Below, in pieces: positions 1 to 10,465 of a stretch of 64,000 nt of DNA. This DNA comes from Roridomyces roridus (Eukaryota; Basidiomycota; Agaricomycetes; Agaricales; Mycenaceae), in contig JARKIF010000027.1 in NCBI GenBank assembly GCA_029378245.1, forward strand, positions 558,001 to 622,000, given 5' to 3'. Under the pieces are notes generated by a model, which had not been told where the DNA came from, ran no database searches, and saw nothing but the letters and a program-made list of their open reading frames with translations. The number at the start of each line of letters is the position of its first letter. Positions within the stretch are counted from its first letter, which is position 1. The position numbers were made by a program, and so were the translations under genes.

Positions 1-2
1 CA

Positions 3-407
3 GCAAGAGAACTGGCTCCAGAAGAGCTTGCAGATGCTATTGCTTTTCGCTTAGACCTGCCAAATTTTGACTTCTCCAAGCTGGATGCATCAATCTACTA
101 CCCTGGCAGGCGCCGGGGAAATTCTGGGATATTCAAGCTGCTTGATGGCCTCATTGTAATAAACCCTAAAACAGTTAGTTTTGCACACTCCTCAGTACGG
201 GACTATGCCCTTTCCACCAAGTTTGCTCAAGAGCATGGATGCACTTTTGATCTCAGTCACAACATCTCACAAAATTTCATTGCACAGACTTGTTTGAGAT
301 ATCTTTTTCTGTTTTCTCAGGATGATCATGTAAGGACAGACACTGCATTCCGCGACCGTGTAGGCAAAGCTATTTCTAGCATTACTGACATGTGCCGACC
401 CCATTAG
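3..407 (+). pseudogene. NACHT-ankyrin NLR-like gene, paralog A, segment upstream of the MITE
   Basis: This is the interior of a large NLR-like gene that enters the window already open. It reads in frame from base 3 (ARELAPEELADAIAF) through the winged-helix-like region that follows a NACHT domain, up to CLRYLFLFSQDDHVRTD. It then runs into transposon sequence and stops at a TAG at 405-407. The same segment occurs at about 39890-40220 in paralog B with only scattered substitutions. Fungal NACHT-ankyrin proteins are thought to act as intracellular receptors in non-self recognition or immunity; that role is a family inference. The reading frame is broken by the CACTA element at 341-867, so the copy is called a pseudogene. 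Removing 341-870 joins this frame exactly to the ankyrin frame downstream. The NACHT P-loop lies outside the window. Confidence 0.8.
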
Positions 408-867
408 GCACATCAATTTTGGCTGTGCCTAAGCAAGAAAATCAGAACTGTGCCTGGCTTAGCCGACTCTGTGCCTACGATGTGCCTACATTGCCCGCCA
501 TTTTCGCTCTCCCCGTTGACTACCACGCATTCACACGCCCTGGGGCGGAAAATCGTGTCGGCTGTTGGTTGCCATGATGACCCAGAGGTGAGATTCCGAA
601 ATAAATGGCTTGAATCGCGCCGGTGTTGCCGGTGGGCCTTAAATCCGCTGGCAGCGCCAAAATTGACAGCTGTGAGAGTTTGCTTGCTGTAAACCGAATC
701 TAACCGGACCTTTGATGTATTCGAGGGCTCGGGGGACCTCCAGAACAAGTTCCCGACCTCGTTGAGCCCCCTCAGAGGTCAGATTAACATGAAAAATAAA
801 CAAGTTTGCCTAACTGAGCCTATCCCCATAGGCACAGTCTGTGCCTACACCCCGGCGGAATGCAGTG
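341..867. mobile_element. Non-autonomous CACTA-type MITE inserted in NLR paralog A
   Basis: The element is 527 bp long. The left end CACTGCATTCCGC is repeated inverted at the right end, and the similarity continues to GTGTAGGCA with four mismatches in 25 bp. A 3-bp target duplication AGA flanks it at 338-340 and 868-870. CACTG termini with a 3-bp duplication are the hallmark of the CACTA/EnSpm superfamily. Several copies of TGTGCCTA, in both orientations, cluster inside both ends like the subterminal transposase-binding repeats of that superfamily. No transposase is encoded. Removing the element plus one AGA deletes 530 bp and restores the host reading frame. Confidence 0.85.
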
Positions 868-1903
868 AGAGGAGACCCTGAAGGACTGCTATCCACTTGG
901 ATTCTATGCAGCAACAAAATGGTTTCATCACTTTCAGGACTGCAATGATACAGCCCAGGGGCAGCTACTCCAAACAGCAATGCATCTGCTAGATGATGGG
1001 AGTACCCAGTACATAGCATTGTGCCAGTTGCGGGACGAGTCAGGTTTGCCAGCTATCTGTATGTGTGCAGAAATGGGTTTTCAAGGAGGGGTGCTGTCTT
1101 TGCTCCATACTGGGAAGGTAGAAGTGAATGCCGCTAATGAGTATGGCTCAACTGGACTGCACTATGCCTTCAAGAATGGCCACCTTGATATTGCAAAGCT
1201 GCTGATAGAACATGGGGCCTCAGTCAATGCTGCCGAGGAAGATGGCGGGACTCCGCTGCACTATGCCTCCTCGAATGGCCACCTTGATATTGCAAAGCTG
1301 CTGATAGATTATGGAGCCTCAGCCGGTGCTGCTGAGGAGGATGGCCAGACTCCCCTGCACTATGCCTCCTCAAATGGCAACCTTGATATTGTAAAGCTGC
1401 TGATTGAACATGGGGCCTCTGTCAATGCTGCCAGGACGGACGGCAGGACTCCGCTGCACCTGGCCTCCTGGAATGGCCACCTTGATATCACAAAGCTGCT
1501 GATAGATTATGGGGTCTCTGTTGATGCTGCCGCGAAGGATGGCCAGACTGGGCTGCACTATGCCTCCTCAAATGGCAACCTTGATATTATAAAGCTGCTG
1601 ATAGAACATGGGGCCTCTGTCAATGCTGCTAGGATGAAGGGCGGGACTCCGCTGCACCAGACCTCCTGGGTTGGCCACCTTGATATTGCAAAGCTGCTGA
1701 TAGATTATGGTGCCTCAGTCACTGCTGCCACGGAAGATGGCGGGACTCCGCTGCACTATGCCTCCTCAAATGGCCACCTTGATATTGTAAAGCTGCTGAT
1801 AGATTATGGGGCCTCTGTCAATGCTGCTGAGACTGAGGACGGCCATGCACCATCCCTCCTCGAATATGGCCCCTCCGTAATCCAACCTGCGGCACTCTCG
1901 TGA
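868..1903 (+). pseudogene. NACHT-ankyrin NLR-like gene, paralog A, ankyrin-repeat segment
   Basis: This is the continuation of paralog A after the MITE. The frame runs from about 875 (TLKDCYPLGFYAATKWFHH) through a short linker, then about eight or nine 33-residue ankyrin repeats between roughly 1118 and 1840, and ends at a TGA at 1901-1903. The repeat core reads DGxTPLHYASxNGHLDIAKLLI. The 99-bp units are very alike at the DNA level, including at third codon positions. The first in-frame ATG is at 980, but the true start would be far upstream of the window. The last 20 residues after the final repeat do not look like ankyrin sequence and may be acquired tail sequence. Repeats of this kind usually form the ligand-sensing end of fungal NLR-like receptors; the ligand is unknown. 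Confidence 0.8.
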
Positions 1904-2220
1904 TCTACCCCTTCCCCTCTCATTCTCCTTGTTCTCAGGCTTTGAGTGAACAGTAGTTATTGTGTGTACTACATTGATAAACGGAACCCTTGTAATGAAT
2001 GAATGAATGAAACCCATCTAAACACCAATGGACATGAGCGGAAGAGAACAAAGAGGATACCATTGGGACAGTGTACAGTACAAGTACAGTAGATACATAC
2101 TCATTAGCAACTGTTCTGAAATTTTGCCCGAGCTATGGGGAGGGTAGACCGGAACTGGTCTGTCTATGAAGAGTGTCGATAGACAGACCGGTCTATTTTG
2201 TTTGATGGAATCGAGACGCG
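1904..2220. other. Intergenic, nothing recognised
   Basis: Sequence between the end of paralog A and the foldback element. It holds a short GAATGAAT microsatellite near 1996-2010 and no convincing gene. Bases 2145-2220 weakly resemble, inverted, the sequence just right of the foldback element, so that element may extend this far. Confidence 0.4.
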
Positions 2221-2883
2221 CGATCACTGATTTAATTTACCATAAAAGGCTATTCGGCGGCATCAGCTTGACCTATTACATGTAAACAAGGTGTTCTGGT
2301 CTGCTCTCTGAGGCGCCGACAACATCAAAGAGGCTTTGTGTAAATAACAAATGTACCAGAACTACTTTTTACGCTCAAATAAGTAAGGTAGACGCAATAC
2401 ATCTTCGGTTGCCCCACGTGATGCGCCGAATAAGGAAATTTACCACCTCTCGCGCATTTTTGCCTGCTTTTGAGCATTCCACACCACAAAGTAGAAAATT
2501 GGCCTCAAGGGTCCTGTGTATTTGGTCACTAGCTACCTCCACAATTTTATTCCCCATTTATAGGGCAAATCTGAGGGACTAGTTCCCATTATGGTGGCTG
2601 ATCAGTGTTTTGGGAACTCCTCCTTCAGTTTAGACACAAAATTCCCGGAAAAATTCATGAACCCTCTTCAAGGGATTTAGATACTTTCTGTTGTGGCCGA
2701 TTTTCCATAATACTTTGAGGAGTGCTCAAAACCTCGAGCAATCATTTATTTCCTTATTGAGCGGATCACGTGGGGCAACCGAAGATGTATTGCGTCTACC
2801 TTACAGAAATCGACAGAAATGAGGTGTAACCCGGCCCTGACCCATGCCGAATAGCCTTTTAAGGTAAATTAAATCATTGATCG
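2221..2883. repeat. Foldback element with two nested pairs of inverted arms
   Basis: An outer arm at 2221-2262 (TGATTTAATTTACC, then AAAAGGCTATTCGGC) is repeated inverted at 2843-2883. An inner arm of about 56 bp at 2383-2439 (core CATCTTCGGTTGCCCCACGT) is repeated inverted at 2749-2804 with only a few differences. The 309-bp centre has no gene. The structure fits a degenerate foldback or MITE-like transposon. A target duplication could not be fixed because similarity fades outward to about 2145 and 2990. Confidence 0.65.
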
Positions 2884-3472
2884 GGGGAATCAATTCCATC
2901 AACCGAAATCAACCAGCCTGTCTCTCGACAGTACCACTTTCGACACGAAAGGCTGGATTCGAGCCTATGGGGAGGGGCGAGCACTCAAACTCTCTGAGAA
3001 GTGCGGACGGCGGGTTGGGATGTCGACTCACAGTACATCCTAATTATTCTTATTGATTAATGGCTCGGCATTGTCACGCGCTGACCTATTTGTGCACGTG
3101 ACAACACCAAATAAACCCGATATACATTGGCGCCGTACAGCGTTAAAGTCATGGGAACCCTGTCTCGATCAGATTGAGGAAGAAGCCGAGGAAGACATTA
3201 TTTAAAGACGTGGGACAGTTTCATATTTATGAACGACAGCGTGCATGAGGGAAGGAGTTTCCGATCAGTGAACTGTCAGATCATGACAGGCTTCTATGAA
3301 GAACACGGTGTAGACACGACAATAGCAGACGACAAAGGTGCAGGACAATAGTGCATGTCGGAAGCCAGGACAATTAGTGTAGCATCGTAGATCTATTCCT
3401 CATAGTATAAAAGCAGTAGCTAGTCGTCGTATTCTGTACCCTCTCCTAGACTTTTATTTAGTTCATTTTACA

Positions 3473-4027
3473 AGCTTTAGTAGCGCACTACCCAATCCAC
3501 AGCATCTTACTGCTGTTGGACGCGTGAAACAAGTCTTGTCGTGACATAATAAAAGTCTACCCTCATACCGCTCTTACCTCCCCACCAACATATCCTTTCC
3601 ATACGCTTTGGCGTTCCCCCCCCACTACTTGGTCTCTCGTAATTGAAGATCCATTCATACCTCAAGCATCACATCGTTAAATCGCGACATTAAATAAGCG
3701 CCCATCACTGTGCTACGTCTGCTATTGTGCGGGGACGGACTCAACGTTTCCCGTAGCACAGCAACTGTCTGTCAAAATAGTTCGACAACGAGATGGGCGC
3801 TTATTTAACGTCGCGATTTAACGACGTGACACTTGAGGTATGAATGGATCTTCAATTACGAGAGACCAAGTAGTGGGGGGGGAGAACGCCAAAGCGTATG
3901 GAAAGGATATGTTGGTGGGGAGGTAAGAGCGGTATGAGGGTAGACTTTTATTATGTCACGACAAGACTTGTTTCACGCGTCCAACAGCGGTAAGATGCTG
4001 TGGATTGGGTAGTGCGCTACTAAAGCT
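3473..4027. repeat. Near-perfect 555-bp palindrome (long hairpin)
   Basis: The left arm 3473-3706 and right arm 3792-4027 are reverse complements over about 235 bp with roughly 97 percent identity by eye. The differences include the length of a C/G run and a few substitutions. An 85-bp spacer at 3707-3791 carries a further short inverted repeat (CTGTGCTACG / CGTAGCACAG). The left arm continues from sequence with a TATAAAA at 3405 and a TGT...ACA-bounded stretch at about 3309-3546 that could be an LTR, so the palindrome may be a tail-to-tail retroelement remnant. A transcript across it would fold into long double-stranded RNA. Confidence 0.85.
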
Positions 4028-4792
4028 GGTAAACCCCACGAGGAGCTCAAAGACTTCCTGAAATGCGGTCAAAAACACGCGCAGTCCAGCAAAGGTATCC
4101 ACATATTTAAATCAGGCCCCACGGAATACCTCACCGTTGTTGATGATACACAGTCGAGGTCGTCCAGCGGGTGTTTTGGCTCCTGAGTATCAACGTGTGA
4201 GCTCACTTGAAAATTCAGCAAACCTTGTTAACAAGGCGGAGGTGGTGGGAGCCGTAGGGGGAGAGCAGAAACTCGTCGACATTTTCAGTGCAGATGGCCC
4301 CAGTTCTTGTGAGACGTGCGATAGAGATGCGTGCTTTACGCTGTGCACACAGCGCCTTCTGTAGCACGATACCGCTGGTAAGGACCAGAATACATACCGA
4401 TGAAGCAAAAGCAAATTTTAGCACAGACGATAGCCAACCAGCGAAGCACACCAGCGACGCAAGCATTCATACACGCGAAGTCGCGCCATGGATGACTTGC
4501 GTGGCTGCGGAGTGCGCACGTCAGTTGGAGCTGCCGCTGCCGCCCCTCGCCACCGTTGCCGGAGCATAGCCTGGATGGTTCCCCGATGCACGATCGGTCG
4601 CTACAGAGCAGGCGCGTGAAACGGCGTTGGGCGCAAGGAAATGTGGTAACGACAAAATCCGCATTGGTATTACTGGTGGACGGCGGTGACAGAGAGAAGC
4701 CAAGAGAAGCGGGAGACAATGAGGTACCGGACAGAGCGAGATCAGCCAGCCGCAACTACACCCCCAAATGGTTGCCATGCCCGTTCCGGCTG
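4028..4792. other. Intergenic, no supported gene
   Basis: Many overlapping short frames on both strands but no family match. A stretch at about 4029-4187 reads openly for 53 codons from GKPHEELKDFLKCG to a TGA. It has no start, splice sites or recognised domain and may be a transposon gene remnant. Confidence 0.4.
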
Positions 4793-4800
4793 AACATTCC

Positions 4801-5437
4801 TAGGGATGCACACCGTACCTGTCGCAAGCCGTTCGACAGCCGTCCGTACACGGGTAAGTACCCGTACCCGTCGGGCCGTTGATCGAAGAAATGTACGGGA
4901 CGGGTACGGGACGGCAACATTGCCGTCCGTCCCGTCAATGTGTCAGATTGACGGCCCGTCTACGGGTTGGGGCCCAGGATGGTCGGATCAAACATGTTTT
5001 GTGCAGAAACCAAGCGAGTCTGTAATAGGACGCGTGGTGCAACCCCATGTTGCCCATTTCCAGTGGATACGGAGCCTATAGGCTATGGGGACCGATTCTG
5101 GGCCTATTGATGGGATATCTGACATCAAAGTTGCATCAAATGTCCTCGAAGGCTGAGAAGTACGTGTTTGCTCAACTGAATGCGAAGGAATGACACGTGC
5201 AGGCAGCTTGGGATAATGTTTGGAAGGCGGAGGACATTTTTGGCGGCCCAAATGAAGCACTTCGATGAGGTTCGCACCCAACCCGTCTTTTGACGGCCCG
5301 TACCCGTCTATTTTGCCGTCCCGTCCCGTCGGACCCAGGGAGATGTCAAAAAGACGGCCGTTGATTTGACGGCCCGTAACCGTCTCGTGCCGTCAATTCG
5401 ACGGCCGTCACCCGTACACGGGCGGTGTTCATCCCTA
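4801..5437 (+). mobile_element. hAT-type MITE, family A copy 1
   Basis: The element is 637 bp long. The left end TAGGGATGCACACCG is mirrored at the right end by CGGTGTTCATCCCTA, one mismatch in 15. An 8-bp target duplication flanks it, AACATTCC at 4793-4800 and AACATTGC at 5438-5445, with one difference. TA-starting inverted ends with an 8-bp duplication indicate the hAT superfamily. Both ends are packed with CCCGTAC/GTACGGG and GACGGCCCGT units. A second copy at 41407-42019 is in the opposite orientation. No transposase is encoded. Confidence 0.85.
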
Positions 5438-5445
5438 AACATTGC

Positions 5446-6663
5446 AGCCGGACCCAGCTGGGTAGTCAAACTGGGTACCAGGCTGTACCTACCTGGGATT
5501 CAGGTGGTCGTTCGGCTGATCAAATCACCTGGAGTCCAGGTACTCCCCAGCTGATATCCGGTCAACACTTTCTGGTGGAAGCCAGGAGTAATGTATAATA
5601 TTTCCGCGTCTCCGGAGGCGTCACTGGTGAATTGTCAATGAAGCTAGGAACTTTCGAACTCGGAGGCCCATGATTGCAGCAAGCTCGGACGAAGGTTGGA
5701 CGAAGGTCGAAGGTGTATGCATATCCAGTGATGGTTCATTCAACTCCGAGTCGAAAGCAAGTGGATGGCTGCCACCAACACCAAACCGTATACACAACGC
5801 GAAGTCCAAGTTAATTTGGACACGCCCGATTGTCAACGTCAGGACTCGTCAGGCACGTCCTCATTGTTCGTTTCGATTACGACATGTCCCATCAATTACA
5901 TTCTCAACCGCCATTGTTCTGAGATCGCTTATAAACCCTCGGTGGTCTCAGGCCGCTTATTCCCTCTTCTCCTCCTGCCACCATCTCCCCCCTTGCCCCT
6001 TGCCCCTTCCCCTCTTTCTGATCACAAGTCTGGTACTTGCAACTTGAAGATGATCACGCCTTGGCCCTCAAGTTTTCAAGGCCTCAATTTCTGAATTGGT
6101 CCAAGTTCAAATCTCAAGACACCCTCTTCAAGTCACTGCTTCAAGTTCTCAAGATCAGCTGTGTACCCTCTCCAAGAAATCCAAGTTTCAAGACCCACTT
6201 CCAAGTCTCTCAATGTACTCAAGTACCGAAGATTCCGGGCGCGCTTGAATCTATCAAGGCCTTCAAGTTGTCCAATCATCATCCTCGTCCCCGTCCCCGA
6301 AACAGTCACTGTTTCACCCGTGTCTTCTCTCCTTCCGTGTAGATGTAGGTACCCCGCATTATATCATTGTATTATTCTAGTGGCTTCATTTAACAATACA
6401 CTACTTGAACCATCTCCTCGAGTGCCCCGAGTAAGATGAATATACAGTATATGGAGAAGCCTCATGATAATGTGCATCCCCAGCTGTACTCAAGCTAAGG
6501 ACCTACCTGGCTGCCATCGGGGTATCCAGCTGGTTCCAGCTCAACCTGGATCCAGCTGGAGTCCATTCGACAGAAAGTCTGGACGCCAGCTGGACTACAT
6601 GTCGTGTTCGGCTGGGTATCTCATATAGATCAGACATCGACCTCAGCTGGAATCCAGCTGGAA
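5446..6663. mobile_element. Candidate MITE bounded by CCAGCTGG-rich ends
   Basis: The first 110 bp and last 190 bp of this stretch are dense in CCAGCTGG and ACCTGG motifs that are rare elsewhere in the window. The left edge starts CAGCCGGACCCAGCTGG, and the right edge read inverted contains CAGCTGGATTCCAGCTG. AACATTG occurs just outside both edges (5438-5444 and 6664-6670), a possible 7-bp duplication, although the left one is shared with the hAT MITE. The middle, about 6040-6260, is rich in TTCAAG repeats. No transposase is seen and the exact ends are uncertain. Confidence 0.35.
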
Positions 6664-7855
6664 TAACATTGGGTGTGTAGACGTGGTTTGGAGAGCATGG
6701 GCAAGGGATTCATCGAGATGGAGTGTTTCAGAATTGCGGGTTCTTGCACACGCGCTGGCGTATGCGAGGTGATGAATCGCGGCGAAGCCTATGTGGGGCA
6801 AGTGCTGGACAGAGAGAGAGAGAGATTCTTCTCATGGTCATGAGCCTCGATGACGGATGCAGGCAGTATTTTATGCACCTTGTTGTAACCGGACTCTCCC
6901 TGCCGAATACCCTCGTGCATCGCCTCTCTGCTATAACTTCCCTATACCCATGAGTCTCATTCCTCCCATCAGCTCTTTTCCTGCTCCCCTCCCTACATAG
7001 CGTCGGATGCTTCTTTGCGCGCCGCCGGTGGAAAGAAGTGCTGTCGGCCATCGCACTCGAGTCCAGTCGTCCGGCAGCTGCGATGCTCCACTTTGATGCT
7101 GTGGAGTCTTGGGTTCTCGGGTTGTTCGTCGTCCGCGCGCGGTGTGGTGGGACCAGGTGGGTATGAGCTTATGGCAGTGCGTGGCGTGGCACGTGCAATG
7201 AGCGACACGTGCAGCTTTCCGTCTCCTTCGGTGAAATCGGTCTCGCGATCGAGTCTCGGTGGTAATCGGTCTAGTGACCGATTTCGGTCTCCCCTTGGAA
7301 TGGCGGTGTAGCCGCCCGCAATATGGCGTAGCTGAAGAACGAATGTTTTGCGTGAGGAATACTGTACCATTTCGACCGTAAGTTCAGTCACAGGTCACAG
7401 CCAACTTTTTTTGATGTGTGCAAAAATCACCATAATTCAAAAGAAAATTTTTCGGCCTTCTCGGTCGAGAAATTACATAATTTTGATGAACCTACAGTCG
7501 AAATGGTACAGTACAAGAGAATCATGAGGTACCGACGCTGAAGTTTTTTTTGTCAATTTTTTCATGAATTCGGTCGCAGTGAAGCCTGTGGAGTGTCTTG
7601 AAAACATTAGGGCATGGCGAGGGAGGGAGGAAGGACACTCTCGTCGAGCAAAGATATCATAGTCGAGAGCAAGATGCCAAATCAGGAACTCTTCTGATCC
7701 ACGCATGACGACTTGGAGACTACCCAGACATCAACGATACTCAGAAACTTGGGGAGTATTATCATGAGCTTTCTATTTCACTTGTAAACGACGCCTAAGC
7801 ATACATCTACCACCGACTAGAGCACATCAGTCAAGAACAAGACAAGGGAAAAGCA
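6664..7855. other. Intergenic, no supported gene
   Basis: Overlapping frames of up to about 130 codons occur on both strands around 6990-7390, but none has a recognisable domain, splice structure or consistent coding signature. A short (AG)n run lies near 6812-6826. Confidence 0.4.
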
Positions 7856-7864
7856 GACTGACTG

Positions 7865-8146
7865 TAGTCTCGGCAACCAGACCCTTATCACATCCCAAAG
7901 GGAACCCTGTCATAAGGGTCTGGATGTGATAAGGGTCTGGGGCAATCCGTCGCAGCTAAGCGAGACATTGCGCTATCAATTTTGATGGCAAATTCCCACC
8001 ATATGTAGGGCTGTAGCATAGCTTTGATAACGATCCGATAACGATTACAATACATCGATAAGCCTTTCTCCTGCTCCCTCCACCATCCTGGGACATCTAG
8101 ACACCCCAGACAGCCTCTTGCAACCCCATAGCACCCCACAGCACAC
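7865..8146 (+). repeat. Left terminal inverted repeat of the helicase element
   Basis: This arm matches the inverse of 10466-10724 almost throughout. It differs by a duplicated 17-bp segment (ATGTGATAAGGGTCTGG at about 7923-7939) that accounts for most of the extra length. The outermost part contains CCAGACCCTTATCACATCC followed about 27 bp later by its exact reverse complement, so the end can form a hairpin. The helicase start codon is at 8151, four bases inside the arm, so the arm probably supplies the promoter. Confidence 0.85.
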
Positions 8147-8150
8147 TGTA

Positions 8151-10275
8151 ATGAGCCAAACAGGTTCATCACGGCAATCCGGGTCCGCGGGACAACGCCG
8201 GCAGGGACACTCCCGGGTGCCATCTGTGTCTACCACTCTGCAGAATTTAAGTCTTCAAGATAGAGTCCCAGAGGGCAATTTGAATCCCCTAGAGCCAGTT
8301 AAAACCAAGAAAACCTACAGGCATGGCTATGTTCAGGGGAAGAAAGCTCTGTCCTTCCAGCCTTATGCACTAAATACCCCGGGACTTCAGCGCCAAAAGG
8401 CCGTGGAAATCTTGAATCCCACTCCCTTGAAAGCCATGGATGCTTTGGATCCATCTCAATGGACAGATTTGGCCATCAAATGCGGTATTCTTCCTGTTGG
8501 TAGTAACATCAAGAGTTATCAAGTCCGGATATCCAATCTTGTACTTGCTCGGGACCGAGATGCTGTTGTCATTAGTCCTACGGGGTCCGGAAAATCCCTA
8601 TCTTGGGTTCTGCCACTGCTTGCGCAAAAGGAGGGAATCTCTCTGGTCATTACACCTTATACAAGTCTTGGGCAAGATGGGGAAGAACAGTAAGTGTTCA
8701 ATTGATCCTCTAATTCATCACATCTCATACTGGTGTAGAAACAAATTGCAGGGTGTTCAGTCATTATTTTTCTATTCAGAGCAGAACACTGCAGAGGATT
8801 TTGAACTAGCTGCAGAAGGAGACATGCTTGTGCTCTATGTCTGTCCAGAAATGCTGGAAAGTCCAACTTTTGCCAGGCTTATTCATTCCCCTGGGTGGAG
8901 GAATCATCTTTCTGCCATCTACATTGATGAGGCCCACCTTTTGCATGAAACACATGGATGGCGCCCTCCCTACTCACGTCTCCATCTCCTCCGTACAATC
9001 ATAGGAGACGAAGTTCCACTGATCGCATTGTCTGCCACGTGCCCAAGACTTTATAGAGCATCCCTCATCCGCTATGCTGGGCTTCGTCCGGAATATACCT
9101 TGATCAATTTGGGCAATTTTCGTCCAGAGCTCTCAACAATCATTTTGAAAATGGAGCATGAAGCAAACAGCTTCGTGGATTTGGCATTCATCCTGCCGCT
9201 GGGGTGCTCACAGTCTGATATCATTAAATCTATCATCTACTGTGATGATATCAACATGCTCACTGAAATGCTGCATTGGGCTTTCCAGAGGGCTGCCTCA
9301 ATGTTGATTCCTACCCATGTGGTGGATATTATTCATTCGGGACTGTCAGCTAAATCACAGGAAATAACCCTGCGAGACTTTCGGGAGGGAAAAACCCTTC
9401 TTTTATTTGGTACTGCAAAAATCAGTGCTGGCATGAATTTCCCTGGTGTTTGCCGGGTGATCCAGTACAAGGTTAGGGACCTGACTTTACCAGACGCAGA
9501 CCAGCGGCGTGGTCGGGGTGCACGTAAGCACGGAGAGACAGCTGTTGGTATCTTTCTGGTTGGGCCTAGCATGTGGCCAGACCAAATCTCTGTGGATGAT
9601 CCAGGAGGCCAGGACCCGGGTATGCTCGAATTGATACACTCCCCAGAGTGTGCAGAGGCAATCATACAGCGGAGACTAGAGAATCCTCCTCATGAGCGGC
9701 ACTCTTCACTTGACTGTTGCAATAGATGTGATCCTTTGCTTCGGCCTGCCAGAGAATTTCAGTGGGTCCAAGTTGATCCCTCGCCTGCACCTAGCAAAGG
9801 CTCTGCATCAGTTGAGCAAAGAGAGAGACTCTATCAGTGCTTAGTAGAGTGGCGTCTTGTAGAGTGGAAATTTTCTTGGAAAGAAGAATGGTCAAGTTAC
9901 GGTCCAAAGTCCTTGATTTCAGATGATGACCTGAAGGAAATTTCGTCACATATTCACAAAATAACAAATCTGGAGGATCTCAAGGCCTATACCCATATTG
10001 TCCATTGGGCCCGGCTGTCCGTCCCCTTGTTTGAAGCTGTGAATGAGTTTGCCGCAGAGCTAGGAATATCACAACCCATGCTTGCAGAGACAGCCGAGGC
10101 TCATGTGCCCCCATCTCCAGAGCAGCGACCTCAAAAGCGGCAACGGAAGCGGAAGGGTGTAGAGAAACCTGAACAGCTTGATAAAATCAAGAATAATGCT
10201 CGTTTTTTCTGCATCTGTGTATCTGTGGCCCCGAGAGCTGGCTCCATATGTTGCATCTTCCCGTTCATCATCTGA
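8151..10275 (+). CDS. RecQ-like superfamily 2 DNA helicase, transposon-borne
   Basis: Predicted ATP-driven DNA helicase of about 691 residues. Exon 1 is 8151-8689 and exon 2 is 8739-10275; the 49-nt intron (GTAAGT...GTGTAG) is needed to keep the frame. Visible motifs in order are Walker A SPTGSGKSLSW (about residue 145), DEAH in IYIDEAHLLHE, motif III SATCP, GMNFPGVCRVIQY, and motif VI RRGRGARKHGE. These are the RecQ-branch SF2 motifs. The N-terminus is Ser/Gln-rich, and a basic stretch near the C-terminus (QKRQRKRKG) could be a nuclear signal. The ATG at 8151 was preferred over an in-frame ATG at 8118 because the latter lies inside the TIR. The last 30 residues read through a suspected deletion junction near 10190, so the natural C-terminus may be lost. 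The catalytic core appears intact. Confidence 0.8.
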
Positions 10276-10464
10276 ATTGTCACCAAGCTGATTGGGGTCC
10301 AAATCCATAAAATTGGCATCTTCCTCTACTCCTGGGAAGTAGAGGTCTGGAATATGTGGTCCTGGTGGGCTGGAGGAGGCTCCGATGGTACTTTCAGCTT
10401 CATCCTCCTCAAATCCATCGGAGAAGTGCATTTCCCCCCAGTGTGGTCTAATTGGATAAGCCAT
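10069..10464 (-). pseudogene. 5' part of a second gene of the helicase element, truncated
   Basis: A minus-strand frame begins with an ATG at 10462-10464, just inside the right TIR, mirroring the helicase start at the left TIR. The first 90 residues are acidic and composition-biased like a real protein (FEEDEAESTIG, MDLDPNQLGDN, then RYTDAEKTSIILDFIK). After about 10195 the frame simply reads the antisense of the helicase 3' end. The likely explanation is an internal deletion that removed the body of this gene, possibly the transposase, and fused its 5' end to the helicase 3' end. The N-terminal sequence matches no family I recognise. Confidence 0.5.
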
Positions 10465-10465
10465 T

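Noticed and set aside
3309..3546. Possible solo LTR bounded by TGTAGACACGAC and CTTGTCGTGACA with a TATAAAA
   Set aside because: No target duplication flanks it and part of it belongs to the long palindrome, so the LTR call is not safe.
4029..4187. Open reading stretch GKPHEELKDFLKCG onward, ending at a TGA
   Set aside because: Only 53 codons with no start, splice sites or known domain; noted as a possible remnant but not called as a gene.
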